A stretch of DNA of 64,000 nucleotides from Mrakia gelida (GCA_024345305.1 BRON01000009.1:1-64000), one strand, 5' to 3'. Positions 10,744 to 21,115 are shown, counted from the stretch's first letter. The notes: generated from the letters alone by a model not told the origin. Program-made: numbers and translations.

Positions 10744-12300
10744 AGGAGATGATGATGGCCGTTTGGAGTCAACTTGAAACGAGGAGAAAGGTGAGGAGAG
10801 AGGAGGGGGGAGTGGTTACGTAACCTGCGATCTTTTGACTCTGCGCTGAAGAGACAGCCGCAAAAGGGATGGGTGGAAAGGGGAAAGAGGAGAGAAGAAA
10901 CTTCTAGCTCACAGTCGGGTCGCGTCGTCAAACGGGAGAGAAGCGGTTTGGACGGCGAGAATCTGCTTCACGCGAGATCCTTCGCCGCCTCATTCTCGTG
11001 ACCAGAAAGAAAAGGTTATTTCATCAACAGGACACCGAGAGATGACGGGGAAGATCATGTGCGAGAGAGAGAAGGGAGCGAAAAGGGATGAAAGCTCGAC
11101 GCGTCGCGACCGGTTTCAAGAACAAAGCTTCCAAGTTGCTTCCTGAGCGGCCGAGAGGAAAATCGAGATTCAACTCTTCAGAAAGCGTATCCTGACTCCT
11201 CTTTCTTGCCCCAGGAAAGCGAGGTTGACCTCCGAGCTTTGAAGAGCGAAAAGGGAGAAGTGGACGCGTCGTCCTTGCCTTCGCTCACGTCTCTTCCAAA
11301 AGAATGCAACAACTTCTGAGCTGGGCTGAACGTCGAGTCAAACGAATCAGACGGCTGAAGTTATTGACCCGTCGTCGACTCCCTCCCAGAAGATGTGACT
11401 CGCAGGCTGAAGCGTATGTGAGGGGACCAAAGACGAAGAGAAGCAACTCCTGGACGCGTCTTCCCGTTGACGGCCTGCAAGTCTCTGGCGCGAGATTCAT
11501 AAGCCATCGGAGAATAGAGGCAGGGAGAAAGGGAGAAAAAGCCAAAACAGAACGACGCGTCGACTCCAAAGTCGGAGAGCAAAAGAGTCGGTCAAAAACG
11601 CGGGGAGCCAGCGACGTGACCCACTCTTCCACTCGAGCGCCGCAGAGGAAGTACGGAAGCGTTTTGTGGATACTGCCTCGCGGTTGTTAAGAAGTGAACG
11701 GACAAGCTTCCAAGGTTGACCTCTGAGTCGCGCGTCAAGCCGCTCTCAATTTCAATCGGTCTAGGAGCATCGTTTGGAAGGGAGAGCTATGAAGATGTAA
11801 GGTCTAGCGTCTGGTTCGATCTGGAGAGAGAAAGAAGGACTCGTGAGACGCTAGCTTGGTGGTCAAGATGTAGACTATGTATCGAGCTAACCTGGAGAGA
11901 GAAAGCTGTAGAAGTATAGAGAGAATATAAGTACACGACTGATGAAGAGAAGGAGAGTAGAAGATGAACGAACAAGGACTCGTGAGACGCTAGCTTGGTG
12001 GTCAAGATGTAGACGAGAGTAAGAAGGGAGGAGAGGGAAGTGAAAAAGGTTAAGGGAATAAGGCAGTGTGCGAAGAGAGAGAGAGCTAGCGAGATTAGAA
12101 ACTAGAGGAGCAAGCTCAGCAACCTATTCTACTGTAGAAAAGAAAGAAAGAGATACGCAAATCTTCACAAGAGCGGTTGAGAAGCACATGTAGAGGAAAA
12201 GATTGGAAGTATAGGACGAGAGTGCAAGGAAGAGAGAGACACTGGGGGCGAAGAAGAAAAGTAGACGCAACACAACTCAACCTCTGAGAGCTGTTGTTCG

Positions 12301-12348
12301 ACCGCTCTTTTCATCCTGCTTCTGTTGCAAAACACATACGAGAGCGGT
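12301..12348. repeat. hairpin ACCGCTCT...AGAGCGGT
   Basis: Perfect 8-bp inverted repeat (12301-12308 and 12341-12348) with a 32-nt loop. Homologous copies sit at 3595-3641 and 13126-13172, with arms intact and loops diverged but similar. Confidence 0.75.
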
Positions 12349-13125
12349 CTGCCAGGGTCTCTCCAGAGGAGCGGAACTTTTCGGTGCTCTCGAAAGCGAA
12401 ATGATCGGAAAAGGGTGAACGCGGGCGGAAGAGACTTCTGAACGACGCGTCTCGCCTGCTCTCTCCTTCTCAATCTGCTTTGAAAAGCTGATTATGTGAG
12501 TGAGAGCGATCGATCCTAATCATCCAAAGGACGCGACCGATCTCTGAGTCTGAAGTGGAGAAGAAGGCGGGGCGAGAGAGAAAGAGGCGACTCGACCCCG
12601 CTCAACCTCTGAAGCTGCTCAACCGTTCACTCTCGCGTTCCTCGGTCATCAAGGGAGCGAGAGCGACGGACTGGGCTGACCCAAAGGGGAGGCAGAAAAG
12701 CGGAGACAAAATAGGAGATGTCCAGATAAAACATCATAAAGCCAGAAACGAGGGAAGAGAAAGAGACGACGCGTCGACTTCTGAGTCGCAAAGCAGAGAC
12801 GTCGGTGGAAGTCGTTGATATTCAACGAGACAGCGGACTCTCTGCTCACGCCTCAGGAGAGGCACGGAGGTTTATTGAGGAAGATGATCCGTGTTCAGGA
12901 GCGAAATGAAAGGATGAGCTTCGGGGCTCGATATCTGAGTCGACGCGTCGAGCCGCTCTCACAACCTCTGCCCATTCAAATTTGGGAGCGGGGTGAGAGC
13001 GGTTTCTACGGCTCGGACTCAGAGAAAGAGACTTTAAAACCAGCGGAGACAAGAGTGTGAAGAGGTAGAGGAAAAGACGAAAGGGAAGAAACACAATGTG
13101 ACTCGACCTCTGAAGCAGTTGTCTG

Positions 13126-13172
13126 ACCGCTCTTTTATCCTGCTTCTGTCGCGAAACATAGAAGAGAGCGGT
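13126..13172. repeat. hairpin ACCGCTCT...AGAGCGGT
   Basis: Perfect 8-bp arms (13126-13133 and 13165-13172). The loop (about 31 nt, TTATCCTGCTTCTGTCGCG...) is nearly the same as in the 3595-3641 copy. The preserved arms against a drifting background suggest the stem matters or that copies are homogenised. Confidence 0.75.
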
Positions 13173-13620
13173 TTGCAAGACCTTCCACAGAGGAGCAAGG
13201 TCTTCCGGTGCTCTTATTCAGAGCGAAATGATCGGAAGAGGATGTACGCAGGCCTAAGCAACCTCTGAACGACGCGTCTGTTCCGCTCTTCCCCTCCGGC
13301 TCTTTGGGGACAAGTGACTCTAGGGTGAGAGCGAAGGAGCTATCTTCAACAGAGGAAGTGCGAATATATGAAAGTAGGCGAACAAGAGACTGAAAGGACG
13401 GGAAAGAACGACGCGTCTCCCTCGGCTCATCCTCTGGAGCAGCTCGTCCGTTCGCTCTTGCGCCTTCATCTTTCGTGAGGGGCTGAGAGCGAAGAAGGAT
13501 CTGACGCTAGGAGAGGAGACAACGGCCCTGCTCACTGAGGGGAATATACAGTCAGAAGCAGGGACGAGACAGGGAGAGAGGTGAGTGCTCGCTCGACTCG
13601 ATGTTGTCCAAAAAAGTGGC

Positions 13621-14254
13621 GAGCTGCTCTTCAGCCCAATGTCGCTATCACCTCTCCGAGCAGGAGGGCAAGGTCGCTCGCCGAGTCGACGCGACGCGAT
13701 GACCGCCGAAGCGAAAAGGAGATGAACTAGAGGGAGGAAGAGATTACAAAGAGAGGGACAGGACAAAAAGAGCGAGAAAGAGAGAATGAAAGGGGTAGAT
13801 GGCGTGAAAACACGGGCGGAGGAAAGGGACGGAGACGACGCGTCCTTCCCTTGATACCTTCCTCCTCTCCGCTAATTTCCCCCTGTCCTTCCTATCTAAT
13901 TCAGTATCCCTCGTTCTCGACCAACTTCAATATCCGAGCCAAGACAGATCTGGGTCCGTTCAGAATGGATTCACCCTCCTTGCCGCTCCTACCCTTTCGA
14001 CTGGATCTCGCTCCAACCCGTGTTCGACGAACCGAGGGGGGTCCAAGAACGAGGTCCAAAAGAGGAACAAGACCAAAGCAAACAACCAACCAAGAGCGAG
14101 CACAAAAACAAGACGGGAGGGGGGGAGGCGAGGGAGGAGGAGCCGCTCAGGGAAGTCAACAGAGAAGAGCAGAAAAGTATTTGTTTTTCTTCTTTCTATC
14201 GTTTCAGTAAGCCTGAGGCCTGATAGAGCGCTGGAAACTTCGAAATCATATCGG
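13621..14254. other. gene-free spacer
   Basis: Contains more GACGCGTC or near matches (about 13683 and 13835) and a pyrimidine-rich tract (13850-13920). The open frame at 13851-14210 is low complexity and has no recognisable domain. Nothing is called here. Confidence 0.4.
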
Positions 14255-14470
14255 TTACGTAACCGCTGGCGCCTCCCAAACACGAAAGCGAGGAAGTGAT
14301 TCGAGTTGACTTCATACGGCCATCGTCTCCTCTCCTTCTCCCTTCCTCCTCTCACTCTTCCCTCAAGCCAGCCTCCCACTCTTCTCTCGGACGATACGAT
14401 TCTCGTATAAATGGTGAGTCAATTGGGAACAAAACCTGGGAAGGATGGATGAATAGATGGAACGAACGGT
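14255..14470 (-). repeat. right inverted arm of the repeat cluster
   Basis: Reverse-complement relative of 4590-4802. Shared landmarks in inverted order are GGTTACGTAACC (14255), the GAGTTGACTTC/GGCC block (about 14300), CTCAAGCCAGC (about 14363), GGACGATACGATTCTCGTAT (about 14390) and the GATGGATGAATAGATGG block (about 14443). This closes the inverted-arm structure that contains the cassettes and the copia insertion. Confidence 0.6.
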
Positions 14471-15299
14471 GTGGGGGTTTGGAGAGGAAGTGAGGAGTTC
14501 TTCTCGGTTTGTTCGTTCTTTCGTTTTGCTTTCTTCTCGACGCGTCTCTTCCCCTTTTATCCTGTCTCGGTTAGAGACCCCGCTTCTATAGGTTCTGGGC
14601 CTCTCCCTTCTGTTTATATTTAGTCCTCTGCTTCCCTTCGCCGACTCTTCTCGTTCTGTAGATACCTTTGCCCGAAACCTTCCCCTCGCGACGCGCCTCA
14701 CTCACGTTCCCCTTTTCTTCTCGGCCTTCCCTTCCGTCTCGACTCTCTTGCTTAGTACATACTTTTCTCGGTTCTCGCCTTCTCTGCCTCTTCCGTTTTA
14801 TAGCTTATACCCCTTTTTGGCTTTGCTGTGACCGCTGATGGTCTCGCGTCGTGTATCACCGTCCTTCCTCCCTTTCGCTAGCTACTCCCTCCAGCCTCGT
14901 TCCTCTTCTCGGTGCTTCGGACTGCGGATCATATTTAGTATAAAGAGGGGGCTAGTTTTGACCTTCTTGCTATTGATCAACTTTCACCCCAGAATTGGTC
15001 AACTTCTCAGCTTCCCTTCTCGTCTCCCTTTCTCATCTTCCCTTTTCCAGAACCAGTCTCGCCGTCAAGTCGCCCAGTAGTAGTTCTCATTCTCCCTCGC
15101 GTAGTTCTCAAGTCGCCAGTAGTAGTTCTCGTTTGACCTTCTTCATCGACCTCCCCTTCTCTCTCCCAGCCCACCCCAAAGCCTCCGAAGAGCAGAAACC
15201 TCAACGAGCACTCGCCAGCGTCGTTCCTCCCACGAACCTCGATAGAGCTACCCACCACAACCCCACCTAGAGACCTTTACTTTACCGTAGAACGCCCAC
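14471..15299. other. pyrimidine-rich gene-free stretch
   Basis: Long C/T-rich tracts, one GACGCGTC (about 14537), and a short direct duplication of AAGTCGCCAGTAGTAGTTCTC-like sequence (about 15067-15132). No open frame carries a domain. It could be decayed transposon sequence, but no family was recognised. Confidence 0.4.
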
Positions 15300-15354
15300 A
15301 ACGCGTTACTAAGCTACTACGTGAAACCTCTCTGCGAGTCGCCACCTTCCAACA
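15300..15354 (-). repeat. truncated copia LTR fragment, inverted
   Basis: The reverse complement matches the first 55 bp of the copia LTR (TGTTGGAAGGTGGCGACTCG onward), with two adjacent differences (TT for CT at the GGTCTTACG position). It stops at ACGCG; the rest of the LTR is missing. It is a relic of an older insertion of the same family, in opposite orientation to the intact element. Confidence 0.85.
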
Positions 15355-16119
15355 GAAAAGACGCGACAACACGTCCGTCCGTCAGTCAGCGTCCATCTCG
15401 TGAGGACCGTAGGAGAGAAGGGTCGATGAGGGGAGGAGAGGAAGGCCTTGCTGGTCAAGGGAGGGATGCGTCGACGGTCTGAGGGAGAGAAGACCCGTAC
15501 CGAACTGTGAGCCTAGGAAGAAGACGATGAACGATAAGGGACAACGAGAGAGAGAGGCGCGCGGATGAAATGGAAGAGACGGTAACCAAGGAGACGTCAA
15601 GAGATAAGGTCAAGGCAGAACACATAAGCAAGTGAGGTGAGGGAATGATAGAGATAGGTAGAGGGACCATGGGAATGAACGAGAGAGAAAGAGAAAGAGA
15701 AAGAGAAAGAGAAACACATCTAGAGTCGGAACCACCCCTAGATCCAAGGTCGTCAAGCGTCTGTCTCCTTTACGTGACTACCACTACAACAGGGTGTGAG
15801 CAAGCCTTGAATGGTTCGAAATTTGCAAAAGCAAAGGAGATGGGGGCTATGCATAAGAGCTCCGACGGTTCTCCCGAATCGAACCTTGAACAGGTGAGCT
15901 CGACCAGCAGACCACCAGATCTTCTTCTATCAAACACCCATATCATCGTATTTCGAAGTCCTCGTCTTCACACACTCCTTCTTGGTGAAGCCCATCCTCG
16001 TCCAATTCTTTGCTTCCAGGTCCTTGACTGACCATCCCTGTGACGCTCATCTTTCCGTGATCTTAGAAGACCTGTCCTTCTATCAGCCCAGCGGCGTCCT
16101 CCTCCCCTCCTTCGCAACC
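15355..16119. other. intergenic spacer with (GAAAGA)n
   Basis: Gene-free. A (GAAAGA)n-type microsatellite lies at 15681-15714. The last part should hold the promoter and leader of the small membrane-protein gene starting at 16120. No TATA box is obvious. Confidence 0.5.
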
Positions 16120-16602
16120 ATGTCTGCTCGTCCTCCTCCCTCCACCTCTCCTTCAGATACCGTTCACTCGACCCCCTCTCTATCCTCTCCTGGCGCCGCT
16201 CCACCTCTGCGATTGAAGCGCACCTCCCACTTGGTGCGGCTTCTCCTCGTGGCGCTCATCATCATCGGCTTCAACGCCGTCTTCCACGTCTTGTTTAGCT
16301 ATCCCCACTCAAGGTCACAGAGGCAAGCAAACATCATGATGGGGTTGAGCGGTATCCTAGGTGGGGTGCTGAGCCTCGAGTTGGGAAACTGGAGGAGGCT
16401 CAGCTGGGAGGAGAGGGAGGAGGAGTTCAGGTTGATGAGGGAGGAGAGGGGAAGGAGAAGGAGGAAGCGCATTGGAGGGCGACCGTGCGAGAAGTTGAAG
16501 GAGACAAAGTTGGGATCAAGGGTTAAGATTAGGGTTATTGAAGAGAGTCTGGTGGTTAGAAAATACAGGGAAATGCCGGGGGAGTGGTGTAAACGCAAGT
16601 GA
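16120..16602 (+). CDS. small membrane protein, tandem family member 1
   Basis: Predicted 160-aa protein of unknown function. The start chosen is ATG 16120 (context CAACCATGT); an in-frame upstream ATG at 15982 would add 46 residues without protein-like composition. Residues 1-30 are Ser/Pro/Thr-rich. Two hydrophobic spans follow (about residues 38-62, HLVRLLLVALIII; and about 69-88, IMMGLSGILGGVLSLELG), then a highly charged Arg/Glu tail. The spacing of the two spans and the end of the second (VLSLELG versus VPLDYTS and VGVLDYL) resemble the two neighbouring genes, so I infer a tandem family. The last codons read AAACGCAAGTGAGAG, where GTGAGA could also be a 5' splice site. No database family is recognised. 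Confidence 0.5.
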   Translation: MSARPPPSTSPSDTVHSTPSLSSPGAAPPLRLKRTSHLVRLLLVALIIIGFNAVFHVLFSYPHSRSQRQANIMMGLSGILGGVLSLELGNWRRLSWEEREEEFRLMREERGRRRRKRIGGRPCEKLKETKLGSRVKIRVIEESLVVRKYREMPGEWCKRK

Positions 16603-17641
16603 GAGGATTAGCTACGGTCGACCGTCCCGTAGTCATCAGCTTGAGCTCTGGAGTGGAAGGAAGGAGCAAAGTTTGAGCTCTCGTCGATCGAGAGTTGGGA
16701 CATTCTGCCCTGGAACTGCACAGACTAGGAATGTTTCTTGCTAACCCCAGAGGGTACGAGGTGAAGAATAACCATGGAAATGTATCTCGAGCTTCCGTAT
16801 AGAAGAAGAAAGCTTCAAGATGGAGGGAGGAAGAGCTGAGTTCGGTTGTCTGAGTCGGGAGTGACACCTCCAGGGAGCTTTCAAGCGCTCATTTTCTAAG
16901 AAGCACAAGTTCTAGTCGTGGCGGATCTGCTCTGCAAAGGAGAACGAGGTTTTGTTTGACGGACAGTCGGAGAAGGGGTCGGATTTGGAAGCTCAGCTTG
17001 AATGACGGCCAAAGGAAGAGTATGCTCTTCGTGGAGCTCGTCGCAATGCAACGCCAGACGCCGACTCTTTTTCTCTTAGTGTCTCTTTCCCACAGAGTGA
17101 ACAGGATCAATGGCACGGGACAAGCGGGGTTCAATATCCGGTGAGCCAGTCGCCTTATTCCGTGTGAGGTGGCAGTTCGCGTTGACCCTGTCGTTGCTCC
17201 TTACTGTCAGGCCCGCTTGCACCTTCTTTTCTCGCCACCTACCTGTATTGCTCAAGAGTGCAATCTCGTTGGAGAGCACGGCGACGGAAGAGAAGGGGGA
17301 TGATGGGCGAGAGGGGTGGTTGAAGAGCGTCGATGGAGTTGGGAGCGAGGAGGGAAAAGGGTGTCGAGGTGCGAAGGAAGCGTTTCGCCCGTCGGTCGAG
17401 CTTCCAAGGTAGGGGGAACGAGTCCGAAAAATTTACGTCGGTTGAGGCTGTAAGCGATGGAAGCTGGAGGTCAAGAGAAGAGCTGAGAGGTGAAAGTGAG
17501 AGATTGTTGCCTCCGCGAAAGGGTGAGAGGAGATCAGGAAGGAAGAGGAGCTCGACCTCCGAACCCCTCCTTCCCTCCCTCTCTCCTCTTTTGCTACCAA
17601 CAGCCATCATCTGCTTCCTCTCAACCCAACCCATTTCCACC
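16603..17641. other. spacer between tandem membrane-protein genes
   Basis: No gene supported. It holds a 12-bp palindrome ACGGTCGACCGT (16614-16625). Frames on the minus strand at 17239-17772 are antisense to the next gene and are not called. Confidence 0.4.
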
Positions 17642-18432
17642 ATGAACCTCATACGCCGCTCGAATCCCTCAGATCCTACCCAACCTCCAGAATTCCGTCC
17701 TCCTCGCGCCTTCATGGCGGTCGCTCTGATTCCCACCGTCCTTTTCCATCTCGCTTGGTTTCCCATCCTCACCCCTCCGTCCGACCTCCTCCTCTACATC
17801 TTCACCGTCCTCCTCTGCGTCCCTCTCGACTACACATCCATCAAAATCATCTGGAAACCGTCAAAATGGGCAGAGGAGATGGTCTACTGGCGGTTCTGCT
17901 ACTTCTTCCAGTTTGGGTACACCCTCCTCGTCGGAGATATCCTTCTTTACCGTTGGATGGACGGTCTGGGGCTGTCTTGGAAGGTTAAGATCCCCGTAGT
18001 GTTCCTTCTCATGGTACTATTGTTCTTCATCTTTATCGCTGGCATCATCGGTGAGTCCAGAGGAGAGCAGAGAGAGAAGGATCGATTCGAGAAGGAACGC
18101 CGACGACGTCCCTCGTTCGCATCCGAGCTGACTCTCGTTGCTTCGCTCTTCTCTTCTCTTCTCGTCTAGGGATGTTGCAGTGGAACTGGAATCGAGAACA
18201 GGAGGGACGAACGTCAGCCTGGATGGCAGAGGGAGACGAGGCGATACGGCTTCGTGTGGAAGCAGGGAGGACGGCCAGAGAGAGGGCGAAGGAGGAGGAG
18301 GACGAGGAGGAGGAAGACTGTCGGATTTATATGTCAGTCCTTCTCTCTTGGCGTCCTTTCTCGTCGCTCTCTACTACCTTTCCATGCTGACTTCCCTTCC
18401 CTCTCTTCTGCTTTCTTCTTGGCAGCTCATGA
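17642..18432 (+). CDS. small multi-span membrane protein, tandem family member 2
   Basis: Predicted 192-aa integral membrane protein of unknown function. Start ATG 17642 has good context (CCACCATGA). Proposed exons are 17642-18050, 18170-18332 and 18426-18432; the first intron (GTGAGTCC...GCTGAC...TCTAG) is well supported and the second (GTCAGT...GCTGAC...GGCAG) is weaker. If the second is not spliced, translation ends at 18390. Four hydrophobic spans are visible in exon 1: about residues 24-41, 45-66 (LLLYIFTVLL), 83-103 and 112-136. The tail is acidic (runs of Glu). It is homologous to the broken copy at 18612-19039 and probably to the gene at 16120. Confidence 0.6.
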
Positions 18433-18611
18433 GCTTCAAAACTTCTATTCTCGTCCTTGACCTGTCAACGGAAGTGAGACGCGTTTCGTTCTTCCTTTCC
18501 TCTGTTTGCAGTCGCTCCGAAGGTCTAGAAGGCTCAAAATCGTAAGCACTAATCTCTCCTCTATCTCCTCTCCCTCGTCTTGTTCGAACGAGACCAAGGG
18601 CCTGATTTCTT

Positions 18612-19039
18612 GACTGCGAAACCGAGATGCGGATCGAACCTCCGGCAAGGAAGTCACGACGACACCGCCGACCCTCCTCCTTCTTCCCTCCGCCCTCTCA
18701 GTCTTTCTCCAACGCCCATCATCCCCCAACGATGATCGAATCCTACTCCCGAATCCTCCTCTTCTCGCTCCCAAACGTAACAGAGCCCCCAACCTCTTCT
18801 TCCTCTACATCATCGTCGTCGCAATCCCCTTCATGCTCGTCGTCGTCTGGTCCGAAGGTCCTCCTCTCTCCCTCTCCCAAAACGTCCTCCTCTATCTCTC
18901 TAGCTTCGTCTTCGTCGGCGTCCTCGACTACTTGGCCATCAATCACTGCCGGAAGACCGACTCGAGCGAGGAGGAAACAAGGATGGTGCTGACGGCGTGG
19001 TGCGTTCAGATGGCCGTTACCTATCCTGCTGAGTCCTAG
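18612..19039 (+). pseudogene. truncated copy of the small membrane protein (member 3)
   Basis: The frame open from 18615 to the stop at 19037-19039 encodes NLFFLYIIVVAIPFML and VLLYLSSFVFVGVLDYL. These align in order with spans 1 and 2 of the gene at 17642 (AFMAVALIPTVLFHLAW and LLLYIFTVLLCVPLDY). No in-frame ATG precedes the first span, and the frame stops about where the relative has YTLLVGD, so the last two spans are missing. The homology ends just before gene-free DNA and a gypsy fragment, suggesting truncation by transposon activity. An undetected upstream exon (for example 18517-18541) could supply a start, so it may still be expressed. Confidence 0.5.
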
Positions 19040-19495
19040 AAGGAGAGAAAGCGAAGAATAGGCGAGCCGCAAAGCCCAGGAGAAAAACTACAACTCCCAA
19101 ACGAAAGAACGACGCGACCGAGACCGAACTCAACTAATCAACCGAAGCGCTAAACTACTAGAGAACCTGAGCCCTAACGACTGAGAACGAGAAACCCAAC
19201 TACCGAGAACCGGGAAGGCTGACTATCAAGTCAAAAGGGGAGAGAGAGAACAAAGTGAAGACGCGTCGCAAAGAATTAAGCCCGCCAGCACCGAGAAGAG
19301 AGTAGTTAAGACGATTCCGAGACGATACCTAGAGCGAGAACTAACTATTTCGATCTGGAAAGGCTAGCAAAGAAAAGTTCAAAAAGGAAAGGAGAAGCGA
19401 ACGGGGGTTGGAGAAGTCGACGCGCGGAGACAAGCACCCAAACTGAACTCGAACGGGAGGCTGGGAGCGACCGAGGAACGAGAGGGAGAGCGCTA
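19040..19495. other. gene-free stretch flanking the gypsy relic
   Basis: Purine-rich on the + strand, with one GACGCGTC (about 19260) and many short A-rich words. It does not encode reverse transcriptase, which would follow the protease in a complete gypsy element, so that element is cut here. Confidence 0.4.
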
Positions 19496-19496
19496 C

Positions 19497-20262
19497 TAAC
19501 TAGTTAGACCGGTGAACTCAGCAAATTTGGGAGGGAGATGAGAGTCGAGATCAAAGTCGGGATTTGGAGTATCGTCCTCGTGAGATCCAGGCGACGCGAC
19601 GTTTGCTGGAAGAGGAGAGAGAGTAGTGAGCCAACATCGAGTCCACGTTCCTGAAGTCACCGGCGACAGCTTCCATAGCAAACGCGGCGGCGGACATGAT
19701 GGTGATACGAGGAGCTGAGGACGAGGCGAGAGGAGGTGAAGTCGAGGGCGAAGACGAGGAAGTCGAGGGTGGAGGCGAGAGACGAGGAGGAGGAGGGGAC
19801 GAGGGACGAGGAAGAGGCGACGCGACTTTGGGAGTTGTGGCCGAAGGACGAGGGTTGGTTCGAGGGTTCGAGGAGATCTTGGAGAGAGCAGTAGTAGTAG
19901 ACGAGGTTGGGAAGCGAAGAACCCGCTCAGAAGCCGGAGGGAAGCAGGAGTGCTCGCAGAAATCCGAGTCGAATTCGAGGGAGTGCGAAGACCAGGCCAT
20001 TGTTGGTTCATGCTGGAATCCCGAGGATCAGAGGATAGGAGCCGAGGGAGGTGAGGTCGAAAGAGATGAGTTCAGAGCGGAAATTGGGTAGGAGGAGGAG
20101 ATGGTGACGAGTTGAGGAGTGGGGTTGTGAGTAACGGCGCCGGAAGAGATGTGTCGACAACCGTCCGCGACAACGAGCTCTCGAGGAACGAGCTTGGCGG
20201 TGGTGTCGAGCAGCGAGGCCGGAATCTATGAATTTGGAAGTGGCTCTCGAATCCAGGATCTA
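19497..20262 (-). pseudogene. decayed Ty3/gypsy protease region
   Basis: Reading the minus strand from 20262, one frame gives DSRATSKFIDSGLAARH (about 20203-20253). This is the retropepsin active-site block with Arg where Gly is required (DSGAT expected). A second frame then gives LVVADG, and a third gives LGSYPLILGIP, the conserved flap and hydrophobic strand, ended by a TGA. A further frame resumes with AWSSHSLEFDSDFC (about 19955-19997), typical of the segment after the protease in fungal gypsy Pol. It ends in LPPKFAEF before a stop at 19496-19498. At least two frameshifts, one stop and a mutated active site make it non-functional. RT, RNase H and integrase are absent. Confidence 0.7.
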
Positions 20263-21115
20263 CTGGCCGAAATGACAAGCCAACGAGGCTGAGGCTAACT
20301 TCAAGTGAGTTTGACGTCGTCCTTCCTCTTCGCATCCTGATCGCCAACCCTTGCGCCCCTCCTGACTCGCTCCCTTCCGTTGTCCTTCAAGCGGAAGGAC
20401 GGGATCGATTCGATGAGCTCGCCGGGTGTGACGAATACGAGCGATAGGATGCAAACGAGTGAAATCGTCGCGTGCGCGACCTCCGAGCAACGCGTCGTCT
20501 CACTCTCCTTTGTGCCAGGCCGGCCGCTGTTAAAAAACCGCTGACGAGAGTGAAAGCCCGAGATGTACCTACGAATCTAGAAGCGGATAGCCTCGGAGGA
20601 ACTCAGAACGGGTATGACGAAAAGAGAGAAGGATGTGAGGGAGAGAGAAATGCGACGCGTCGACTTTTGTGTTGCAGCGTCCCACTCAGTTTGCCGTTTA
20701 ATTCTCGTCTCAAGGACCTATCATCCCTTTGTACAGTACCCTGCGAGGGCTTAGTACACCTTCTTGACTGGGGTTGAGTCGGGAGGGGGGAAGAAGGACG
20801 AGCTCGAGGACCAAGACGGAAGCGGGAAAGACTCGTGAAAGTTTTGAAACACAACTCTTCTCGAGTCTCGAATCCTTCTCGTATCCCACTCACTGGGCTG
20901 CGCCTAAACCTTGCCTGCTGCCTTCAGAGCAAGCTATGAACCCAGTACAAAGTCTCGCACACGCAGTTCTCGACGATGCACAAAGCGAGTCCTCCCTCCC
21001 TCCTTTCCTCTCGCTCGACGCTCGCTCTCGTCAGAGATGGGAAACACGAAGATCGTATCGAGCGCTTCTACCTCCCTTTCCACTCCCTCCCTCCCTCCAA
21101 CCAAGCGAACCTAAC
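20263..21115. other. gene-free stretch before CSE1
   Basis: Contains GACGCGTC (about 20652) and no frame with a recognisable domain. The part next to 20262 may be remains of gypsy gag, but no zinc knuckle was found. The last 100-200 bp are probably the CSE1 3' untranslated region. Confidence 0.4.

Larger units (their letters stand above)
10744..13620. repeat. repeat cassettes right of the copia element
   Basis: No credible gene. The first 90 bp copy the left arm (GATGATGGCCG, GGTTACGTAACC). The stretch 11090-11510 resembles 5050-5470, and 12830-13620 resembles 3377-4085 and 5600-5815. An extra hairpin block (ACCGCTCT...AGAGCGGT, 12301-12348) is followed by GACGCGTC. A second hairpin lies at 13126-13172. 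Two direct 60-bp copies sharing GACTCGTGAGACGCTAGC and TTGGTGGTCAAGATGTAGAC occur at about 11837-11878 and 11971-12014. GACGCGTC recurs near 11097, 11266, 11453, 11554, 12445, 12767, 12940, 13270 and 13407. Confidence 0.65.

Noticed and set aside
15982..16119. N-terminal extension of the first small membrane protein
   Set aside because: The extra 46 residues look like translated leader, and ATG 16120 has a better context.
14471..19495. Possible inverted homology between the C/T-rich block at 14471-15299 and the purine-rich block at 19040-19495
   Set aside because: Only short words of similar composition are shared; no ordered blocks could be aligned.
19496..20011. Minus-strand Ser/Pro-rich frames as a host gene, with a possible intron joining two frames
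   Set aside because: The content (retropepsin block, LILGIP, AWSSHSLEFDS) matches gypsy Pol order, with stops and frameshifts, so it is a relic.
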